A program made the translations under genes and the position numbers. Below, in pieces: positions 43,593 to 49,352 of a stretch of 64,000 nt of DNA. Positions within the stretch are counted from its first letter, which is position 1. Every line of letters begins with the position of its first letter. The notes under the pieces are model-generated. The model searched no databases. It was not told the DNA's origin and saw nothing but the letters and a program-made list of their open reading frames with translations. This DNA is from MWBF01 sp040772005 (GTDB taxonomy: Bacteria > Chloroflexota > Anaerolineae > CG2-30-64-16), in assembly GCA_040772005.1 (NCBI GenBank), contig JAXGYZ010000008.1:186001-250000 (forward strand), in the 5' to 3' direction.

Positions 43593-45044
43593 TCACGCCG
43601 CCCCTGGGACGTCGTCCCATGTGATGGGTGCGCCGAGCGCCTGCATCGCCTCGACGAAGCCGGGGAACGAGTCGTCGATGGCCTCGGCCCCGCGTACCGT
43701 CGTCGGCCCGTCTGCGACGAGCCCGGCGACAGCCAGCGCCATCGCCAGCCGGTGGTCGCGGTGGCACTCGACGGTCGCGCCATGCAGCTTCGTCGGGCCG
43801 CGGACGGTCATGCCATCCGGATGTTCTTCGATGTCCGCCCCCATCTTGCGCAGTTCTGCGGCGACGGTCGCGATGCGGTCCGACTCCTTGACGCGCAGCT
43901 CGGCCGCCTCACGCACGACGGTGGTGCCCTGCGCCTGGGTCGCCGCGACCGCGAAGATGGGGAACTCGTCGATCGCGCGCACGACGAGGTCGCCGCCCAC
44001 CTCGACGCTGCACAGCGCGGCCGCACGGACATGCAGCGCGGCGGCCGGCTCTCCCACCGGCACAGTCGCATCCCCCGTATCCTTCGACTCCGTCCGCATC
44101 GCGGTCGCACTGCGACCGTCAGGATGCTCTGTGGCGTGCCTCCGAGAGGCATCGGAAGCATCCTGAGCGGAAGTTGCACGCAGTGCGGATGCAGTCGAAG
44201 GATGCTCCGTGTCTGCTCCCATCGCGGCCAGCAGATCATACAACCCGGTGCGCGTCGGGTTGACGCCCACGTTTTCCAGGACGACGTCCGAGCCGGGCAC
44301 GAGCGTGGCTGCGACCAGCGGGAAGGCGGCAGAGGAGAAGTCGCCGGGGATGACGAGAGGCTCGGGATGGGCGTGTAAGGGCTGCCCGCCGACCAGCCGG
44401 ACGCGCGGTCCGTCCGACTCGACGCGGACGCCGAACCAGCGCAGCATCCGCTCTGTGTGGTCACGCGACGGCCCCGGCTCGTGGATGACCGTCTCACCGT
44501 CCGCGAACAGGCCCGCCAGCAGGATGGCGCTCTTGACCTGCGCGCTTGCGACCGGCAGCCGGTACTCGATCCCCCGAAGATTTCCCCCGCGGATGGTCAG
44601 CGGCGGCAGCCGGCCCTCGTCGCGGCCCAGGACGGTAGCGCCCATCAGGCGCAGCGGCTCCGCGACGCGGCCCATCGGCCGGCGGCGCAGCGGCTCCGTG
44701 CCGGTCAGGACGGTGGTGAACGGTTGGCCCGCGACGAGTCCCGCGAGTAGGCGGATGGTCGTACCCGAACCGGCGCAGTGCAGCACGTCTGCTGGTTCCG
44801 TGAGGCCAGCCAGCCCCTTGCCCTTGACATGAAGTGCGGAACCGGTTTCCTCCACCTCCGCGCCCAACGCCTGCATGCACCGCAGCGTGGCGAGGCAGAC
44901 CTCTGCAGGCACCCAGCCCTCGATGACGGTCTCCCCGTCGGCGAGCGCGGCCAGCATGAGCGCGCGGTGGGTGATGGACTTGTCGCCGGGGACGGTCAGG
45001 CGGCCGTGCAGCGGGCCGGAAGGTTGGATGAGCAGATCGGGCAT
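43593..45044 (-). CDS. aroA: 3-phosphoshikimate 1-carboxyvinyltransferase (EPSP synthase) with in-frame insertion
   Basis: The 483-residue enzyme makes EPSP from shikimate-3-phosphate and PEP. Visible motifs are PGDKSITHRALMLAAL (substrate Lys/Ser), CAGSGTTIRLLAGL, RRPMGRVAEPLRLMGA, LPVASAQVKSAILLAGL, GDFSSAAFPLVAA, and LRVKESDRI with the C-terminal HRDHRLAMALAVAG. It is about 50 residues longer than usual. Residues about 281-322 are encoded by a family E palindromic repeat placed in the loop that normally connects the GAD region to a GEP.ADL-like strand (here GEPAAALHV). That loop is on the protein surface in known structures, so activity may be retained. Start ATG at 45044, 26 bases after tyrA. 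Confidence 0.93.
   Translation of the reverse strand: MPDLLIQPSGPLHGRLTVPGDKSITHRALMLAALADGETVIEGWVPAEVCLATLRCMQALGAEVEETGSALHVKGKGLAGLTEPADVLHCAGSGTTIRLLAGLVAGQPFTTVLTGTEPLRRRPMGRVAEPLRLMGATVLGRDEGRLPPLTIRGGNLRGIEYRLPVASAQVKSAILLAGLFADGETVIHEPGPSRDHTERMLRWFGVRVESDGPRVRLVGGQPLHAHPEPLVIPGDFSSAAFPLVAATLVPGSDVVLENVGVNPTRTGLYDLLAAMGADTEHPSTASALRATSAQDASDASRRHATEHPDGRSATAMRTESKDTGDATVPVGEPAAALHVRAAALCSVEVGGDLVVRAIDEFPIFAVAATQAQGTTVVREAAELRVKESDRIATVAAELRKMGADIEEHPDGMTVRGPTKLHGATVECHRDHRLAMALAVAGLVADGPTTVRGAEAIDDSFPGFVEAMQALGAPITWDDVPGAA
44079..44203. repeat. ATCCTTCGAC...GTCGAAGGAT palindromic element inside aroA (family E, copy 2)
   Basis: About 125 bp with 10-bp perfect terminal inverted repeats. 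Inside are TCAGGATGC and GCATCCTGAGCGGA in the same order as in the gltB copy, and internal GC hairpins. It is open in the aroA frame and encodes a hydrophilic Ala/Ser/Arg/Asp-rich insert. Confidence 0.85.
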
Positions 45045-45070
45045 GGTCTATTCCTGGCGCTGAGGCTCTC

Positions 45071-45928
45071 TCAGCCTGTGTTCAAGCGGGTGCGTACTTC
45101 CTGCGCCGCGGCCAGTTGCCGGCGCAGCGCGGCCTCATCCTGTTCGGACAGCGCATCGTACAGGCTGGCGAACTGGCGCGCATACGCCCGCAGCCACTCC
45201 ATGACGTTCCGGCGGTTGCTCATCAGGATATCGAGCATCATGTCCACGTCGCTGGCTGCAACGCGGCTCGTGTCGCGGAATCCTGACGCGGCGAGCGTCC
45301 ACGTCAGCGGGTCGCCGGCCTCGGCCACTGCGTTGACAAGCGCGACGGCCAGCGCGTAGGGCAGGTGGCTGATGGCCGCGGCCGCGCGGTCGTGCGCGTT
45401 AGGATCCAGGACAAGCGGCTGCGCGCCGATCGCTTCCACCAGTTCGTGCGTGCTGCGGAGCGCGACCTCGCTCGTCCGCGGCAGCGGGCACAGGACGAAG
45501 GTCTTACCGCGGTACAGGCCCGCGTCCGCGGCCTGAAACCCGGCCTTCTCCTTGCCGCACATCGGATGCCCGCCAACCGGCTCCAGCCCTGGCGGCAGAT
45601 CGGCCAGGGCCGCGCAGATCTCGACCTTCGTGCTGCCCATATCCAGCACGACCGCACCGGTGGCGGCGTGGCGGCCCACCTCCGGAAGCTGGCGCAGGAG
45701 GGTGCGCACGGGCGTCGCCAGCACGACCATGCCCGCTCCGGCCACGCCCGCAGCGAGCTCCGTGAAGCCGCGGTCGATGGCGCCGTCGGACTCCGCAGCC
45801 GCGAGGGTAGCAGGGTTGCGACTGACCGCCGTGAGGCGCCCGCGCCAGCCCGCCTCCCGCAGCGCCAGCGCGAGCGACCCGCCCATCAACCCCAGGCCGA
45901 CGATACAGATGTCCAGGGTGAGGGGCAT
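45071..45928 (-). CDS. tyrA: Prephenate dehydrogenase
   Basis: The 285-residue NAD(P)-dependent enzyme makes 4-hydroxyphenylpyruvate (or, in arogenate-type members, tyrosine). The Rossmann motif is VGLGLMGGSLALAL at the N-terminus. The active site includes DMGSTKVEIC, GGHPMCGKEKAGFQAA and the His in AHDRAAAAISHLPYALA. No ACT domain follows, so direct tyrosine feedback through that domain is unlikely. An in-frame GTG at 45943 is an alternative start; neither has an ideal ribosome-binding site. It follows the DUF2442 gene and precedes aroA in the shikimate operon. Confidence 0.92.
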   Translation of the reverse strand: MPLTLDICIVGLGLMGGSLALALREAGWRGRLTAVSRNPATLAAAESDGAIDRGFTELAAGVAGAGMVVLATPVRTLLRQLPEVGRHAATGAVVLDMGSTKVEICAALADLPPGLEPVGGHPMCGKEKAGFQAADAGLYRGKTFVLCPLPRTSEVALRSTHELVEAIGAQPLVLDPNAHDRAAAAISHLPYALAVALVNAVAEAGDPLTWTLAASGFRDTSRVAASDVDMMLDILMSNRRNVMEWLRAYARQFASLYDALSEQDEAALRRQLAAAQEVRTRLNTG

Positions 45929-45944
45929 CTCTCCGGAACGCACG

Positions 45945-46208
45945 CTATGGCCTGTAGGTCAGCGGGTAGGCATGAGGCCGGGCGAGTGCCCCCAGTTCTA
46001 CGTCTGCATCCAGCTCAGGCCAGTGCAACTGGTCGTCCGAGATACGCTGTACCGCATATATCTGAGCGATCGTTGCCTGGCGGAACACTGGATAGTCGCT
46101 GAATGGGATGAAGTACTCGCGGTCGTCAACCAATACCCAGAAACCATGTTGCGCGATATTCGTGACCTCACTGGCCGAAGTGTCTATACCACGCATCGAT
46201 GAACTCAT
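45945..46208 (-). CDS. DUF2442-family protein
   Basis: The 87-residue protein matches DUF2442: NIAQHGFWVLVDDREYFIPFSDYPVFRQATIAQIYAVQ, then LHWPELDADVEL. These small proteins are almost always found next to DUF4160 proteins, as here, in an arrangement suspected to be toxin-antitoxin-like, though this is not established. The start overlaps the DUF4160 coding end by about 40 bases; an internal ATG at 46196 is also possible. It lies inside the aromatic amino-acid operon between aroF-1 and tyrA, an unexpected place for such a pair. Confidence 0.85.
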   Translation of the reverse strand: MSSSMRGIDTSASEVTNIAQHGFWVLVDDREYFIPFSDYPVFRQATIAQIYAVQRISDDQLHWPELDADVELGALARPHAYPLTYRP

Positions 46209-46404
46209 CCTGATGCTCCTTCACAATCTGCTCGATCCGTGTCAGTTCGCGCACCGCAAGCAAGTGCACGTCGGCAAGCGCGACGATGGGTTCCAGCCAG
46301 AACTTGGCGACGCCATCAGGCGATTGAACGTGCACATGTCTTCGCGTTTCTTCACGGCTGTTGAAGAAAAAGCGATACGGACCTTCTCTGTAGATGGTAG
46401 GCAT
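46168..46404 (-). CDS. DUF4160-family protein
   Basis: The 78-residue protein matches DUF4160: PTIYREGPYRFFFNSREETRRHVHVQSPDGVAKFWLEP, with the conserved Arg-Phe-Phe-Phe and HVHV segments. The C-terminal half is helical. Partner of the overlapping DUF2442 gene. The pair resembles toxin-antitoxin modules in size and overlap, but no activity is established. It begins 61 bases after the aroF-1 stop and is oriented with the operon. Confidence 0.87.
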   Translation of the reverse strand: MPTIYREGPYRFFFNSREETRRHVHVQSPDGVAKFWLEPIVALADVHLLAVRELTRIEQIVKEHQDEFIDAWYRHFGQ

Positions 46405-46465
46405 CCTCGCCGTCCTCCAAGAGCGATTATATCATGGTTGCACGGACCGGCTTCCGCTGTGCTGC

Positions 46466-47479
46466 TCACATCGTCCGGCCCAGCGCAGGCGCCAGCATCT
46501 TCAGCTCGCGCACCAGCGCGGCGAACTTTTCCGGCTTGAGCGACTGCGCGCCGTCTGACATCGCCTCTGCCGGATGCGGATGCACCTCGATCATCACGCC
46601 GTCGGCCCCCGCAGCGAGGCACGCCTTTGCGACCGGCGCGATGATCTCCCAGCGGCCGGTGCCGTGGCTGGGGTCGCCGAAGATGGGCAGGTGGGTCCAC
46701 TGCTTGAGCAGCGCGATGCCGTTGATGTCCAGGGTGTTGCGCGTGGCCGTCTCGAACGTGCGGATGCCGCGCTCGCAGATCATCACCTGCCGGTTGCCGC
46801 CGCTCAGCACGTACTCTGCGGCCATGAGCGTCTCCTGGATCGTGCCCATCATGCTCCGCTTGAGGAACACCGGCACGCGGGTCTTGCCCGCCACGGTCAG
46901 CAGCGGGAAGTTCTGCATGTTGCGCGCGCCGATCTGCAGCACATCGGTGTACTTGGCAATCAGCGGGACGGCCTCGGGCGACATCACCTCGGTGATGATC
47001 GGCAGGCCCGTCTCCTCGCGCGCTTCGGCCAGCAGCTCCAGCCCGTCCTCGCCCATGCCCTGGAACGAGTAGGGCGAGGTGCGCGGCTTGAACGCGCCCC
47101 CGCGCAGCAGGTCCGCGCCCGCCTCCTTGACTGCATGCGCGGTTTCAAGCAGTTGCGTGCGACTCTCGACCGAGCAAGGTCCCGCGATCACGGTCAGCCT
47201 GGGACCGCCGACTTCCACTCCGCGCACGTCGATGACGGTGTTGGTCGGGTGGAAGTCGCGGCTGGCGAGCTTGAACGGCTGCAGGATGCGCACCACTTGC
47301 TCGACGCCGGGCAGCATCTCGAAGTTGTGCGATTGGATGGGCCGGTCGTCGCCCACGACGCCGATGATGGTGCGCTCGGTACCCTGGGAGAGGTGAGCCT
47401 TGTAGCCTCGGGCTTCGATTTGCCTGACGACCGCATCGATGTCCGCGGCCGAGGCATTGTGTTTCATGACAACGATCAT
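46466..47479 (-). CDS. aroF: 3-deoxy-7-phosphoheptulonate synthase, type I beta, paralogue 1
   Basis: The 337-residue enzyme condenses PEP and erythrose-4-phosphate to DAHP, the first shikimate step. The N-terminal 70-90 residues form a ferredoxin-like regulatory domain, as in the Thermotoga enzyme. The barrel shows VIAGPCSVES, LLRGGAFKPRTSPYSFQG, EVMSPEAVPL, LQIGARNMQNFPLL, LKRSMMGTIQE and the metal ligands in FGDPSHGTGR and MIEVHPHPAEAMSDGAQSL. It starts three bases after pheA, so it is expressed from the Phe/Tyr-responsive leader. A second paralogue ends the trp operon. Confidence 0.95.
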   Translation of the reverse strand: MIVVMKHNASAADIDAVVRQIEARGYKAHLSQGTERTIIGVVGDDRPIQSHNFEMLPGVEQVVRILQPFKLASRDFHPTNTVIDVRGVEVGGPRLTVIAGPCSVESRTQLLETAHAVKEAGADLLRGGAFKPRTSPYSFQGMGEDGLELLAEAREETGLPIITEVMSPEAVPLIAKYTDVLQIGARNMQNFPLLTVAGKTRVPVFLKRSMMGTIQETLMAAEYVLSGGNRQVMICERGIRTFETATRNTLDINGIALLKQWTHLPIFGDPSHGTGRWEIIAPVAKACLAAGADGVMIEVHPHPAEAMSDGAQSLKPEKFAALVRELKMLAPALGRTM

Positions 47480-47482
47480 GGT

Positions 47483-48754
47483 TTATTTGCTCCCGTTGTT
47501 GGATTCGGCCGCGGCAGGGTAACTGCCCAGCAGCTTCAGGAACGCAGTACGCGTCAGCAGGCCCAGCAGCGCGCGGTTGACCGCGGCGTCCTGCCAGTGG
47601 CCTTCGAGGTCGACGTAGAAGACATAGTGCCACGGCCGGTTGCGCCGCGGCCGGCTCTCGATCTTGGTCAGGTTGATGCCTCGGCTGGCAAACTCGCCCA
47701 TCGCGTTGTAGAGCGAGCCGGGCGTGTGGAGGGTGGCGAACACGATGGAGGTCTTGTTTTGCTTGCCGGGTGGGGGCTCCTCGCGGCCCAGGAGGAAGAA
47801 GCGGGTGGTGTTATCCGGCGAGTCCTCGATACCGGTGTCCAGCACGTCCAGGCCGTAGGTCTTGCCGGCCAGTGCGCTGGCAATCGCGGCCGCGCCGAGC
47901 TCATGGGTCTCGCTGAGCTGGTGGGCCGCACCCGCAGTATCGTATGCGGGAACCGGCTCCCAGCCGCGGTTGCGCAGGTAGCGCTCGCACTGGGCCAGCG
48001 CCTGCGGGTGCGAGTGGACTCGGCGGATGTCGGCAGCGGCAGTGCCGGGCGGTACGAGGAGGCAGTGCCGCACGCGCAGCTTGACCTCCCCGACGACCCG
48101 CAGATCATGGTCGAGCAGCAGGTCATACGCCTGATTGATGGAGCCGGCTTGGGAGTTCTCCACCGGCAGCAGGCCCATGTTCGCGCGGCCTTCTTCTACG
48201 GCATGGAAGATATCTTCGAAGGAGGCGACCGGCACGGTGTTCACCTGCGGGCCAAAGTGCTGGTAGATGGCCTCTTGCGAATAGGCTCCCGGCTCGCCCT
48301 GGAACGCGACGACATGGAAGCCCTCTGCGCTGGCAGTGCGCCGCGGCGGCGCGGGCAGCGGCTCAGGCTCCGGCGCGGGCAGCGGCACGAACTCGCCCTG
48401 CAGATCGGGGCGCAGCCGGACCGCCTCGCGCAGGTACACATGGCGGACATCATACGCCGGCCGGTCGGTGTTCCAGTGCAGCAGGACGCGGACCGTGCGC
48501 GGCAGACCCTCGTTCGACTCAATCTCGACCGCGGTCAGCAGGGGCACGTGCTGCCAGCCCATCTCGCGGGCTGCGCGGGCCGGAAAGGCAGCATCCAGGT
48601 CGGGCGTCACCGTGAAGATGGCGCTGGCAAGGTCCGCAGGGTCGATGTTGTTGGCTGCGGCAAGGGCACGCAGCAGTTCCTGGGTCGCCGACAGAATGGC
48701 AGGAGCCGTGTTTTCGGTGACGGTCGTGGCGCCACGCAGGCCGCGGGTTGGCAT
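47483..48754 (-). CDS. pheA: AroH-type chorismate mutase / prephenate dehydratase fusion
   Basis: The 423-residue bifunctional enzyme takes chorismate to phenylpyruvate. Residues 1-119 are an AroH-fold chorismate mutase: GLRGATTV, FTVTPDLDAAFPARAAREMGW, VRVLLHWNTDRP and HVYLREAVRLRPDL. R7, E77, R89 and Y107 line up with the B. subtilis AroH active-site residues. A Pro/Glu linker (about 120-145) leads to prephenate dehydratase (VAFQGEPGAYSQEA, NTTRFFLLG) and a C-terminal ACT domain with GSLYNAM and ESRP, which bind phenylalanine in relatives. The usual fusion partner is the unrelated AroQ mutase. AAGGAGG precedes the ATG. A leader peptide and terminator lie upstream. Confidence 0.95.
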   Translation of the reverse strand: MPTRGLRGATTVTENTAPAILSATQELLRALAAANNIDPADLASAIFTVTPDLDAAFPARAAREMGWQHVPLLTAVEIESNEGLPRTVRVLLHWNTDRPAYDVRHVYLREAVRLRPDLQGEFVPLPAPEPEPLPAPPRRTASAEGFHVVAFQGEPGAYSQEAIYQHFGPQVNTVPVASFEDIFHAVEEGRANMGLLPVENSQAGSINQAYDLLLDHDLRVVGEVKLRVRHCLLVPPGTAAADIRRVHSHPQALAQCERYLRNRGWEPVPAYDTAGAAHQLSETHELGAAAIASALAGKTYGLDVLDTGIEDSPDNTTRFFLLGREEPPPGKQNKTSIVFATLHTPGSLYNAMGEFASRGINLTKIESRPRRNRPWHYVFYVDLEGHWQDAAVNRALLGLLTRTAFLKLLGSYPAAAESNNGSK

Positions 48755-48804
48755 ACTTCCTCCTTATGGATGAGACCGGTTTCTGGGTCCGGTTGGCGAT
48801 TGCG

Positions 48805-48841
48805 CAAAAAAAGAGCGTGGGGGCTAAGGGCCTCCACGCTC
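48805..48841 (-). terminator. Attenuator terminator upstream of pheA
   Basis: On the minus strand a GAGCGTGG...CCACGCTC stem with an inner GG/CC extension is followed directly by seven Ts. It lies between the leader peptide stop and the pheA ribosome-binding site, where a transcription attenuator belongs. Confidence 0.88.
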
Positions 48842-48877
48842 GGCTTGGCTTGTCAGGCTGGACTGGGCATCATCGCA

Positions 48878-48967
48878 TCAGCGGCGCCAAGATCCAGCCG
48901 GCGCGGGAGACCGCTGCGGGCTGGCAAAATAAAAGTAATAGAAGGCGCCACCGATGACGAAACGCAT
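48878..48967 (-). CDS. pheL: Phe/Tyr leader peptide of the pheA operon
   Basis: The 29-codon reading frame encodes MRFVIGGA, then six consecutive aromatic codons FYYFYF (codons 9-14), then a Pro/Ser/Arg tail ending in WRR and TGA. GAGGTGAGC lies directly before the ATG. The frame sits about 37 bases upstream of a strong intrinsic terminator and between a near-consensus promoter and pheA. This is the layout of an enterobacterial pheL-type attenuator: stalling of the ribosome at the Phe/Tyr run when charged tRNA is low would let the transcript avoid the terminator. Two Tyr-Tyr plus a third Tyr suggest it senses both amino acids. The alternative RNA pairings were not computed. Confidence 0.85.
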   Translation of the reverse strand: MRFVIGGAFYYFYFASPQRSPAPAGSWRR

Positions 48968-49010
48968 GCTCACCTCAAGGGTGCACAGGATCGTTTTTGT
49001 TGTTGACGGG

Positions 49011-49040
49011 ATGATAGCATGCCCGCGCGAACTTTGTCAA
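49011..49040 (-). promoter_or_regulatory. Sigma-70-type promoter of the pheA/shikimate operon
   Basis: The minus strand reads TTGACA (49040-49035), 18 bases, TATCAT (49016-49011). The expected transcript starts near 49004 and would carry the leader peptide, the terminator and pheA. Confidence 0.75.
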
Positions 49041-49091
49041 GCGGCAATAGTCGCGTGGGTGCATTTCAGTTCTGGGGCGCATTCCAGCGGA

Positions 49092-49201
49092 GCACCCTGA
49101 GCGGAGGGCCGCAGCCCGTAGTCGAAGGGTGCGGAACGGTCTGGCGGACCGCATCCTTCGACTACGCAGCGCAGACAAATGCGCTGCTCCGCTCAGGATG
49201 C
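49092..49201. repeat. Family E palindromic element, intergenic copy
   Basis: Ends GCACCCTGAGCGGA and TCCGCTCAGGATGC are near-perfect inverted repeats. Inside, TAGTCGAAGGGTGC and GCATCCTTCGACTACG form the second inverted pair. This copy has the half-units in the opposite order to those in gltB and aroA. It lies just upstream of the pheA promoter. Confidence 0.8.
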
Positions 49202-49253
49202 TTGCTTGCCCCGAAATTGAAACGCGCCCTAGTCGCGCGGGGCACGTGCCGTC

Positions 49254-49330
49254 AACGAATTCGAGCCACGAATGAACGAATCGCGGACGGAGGACCCGCA
49301 TTCGCTCATTCGTTGGATATTCGTTGATGG
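49254..49330. repeat. ACGAAT/ATTCGT palindrome (family D, copy 2)
   Basis: GCCACGAATGAACGAATCGCGGACGG on the left is mirrored by CCCGCATTCGCTCATTCGTTGGATATTCGT on the right. It lies between the glycosyltransferase stop and the family E element; the 600-base space from 48755 to 49352 is thus filled by the phe leader, its promoter and two repeats. Confidence 0.65.
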
Positions 49331-49352
49331 CCCACCCTCAGCACCCCTTACG

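Noticed and set aside
44079..44203. Frameshift or assembly error in aroA
   Set aside because: The frame is continuous and conserved AroA motifs lie on both sides in the same frame; the same repeat is in frame in two other genes.
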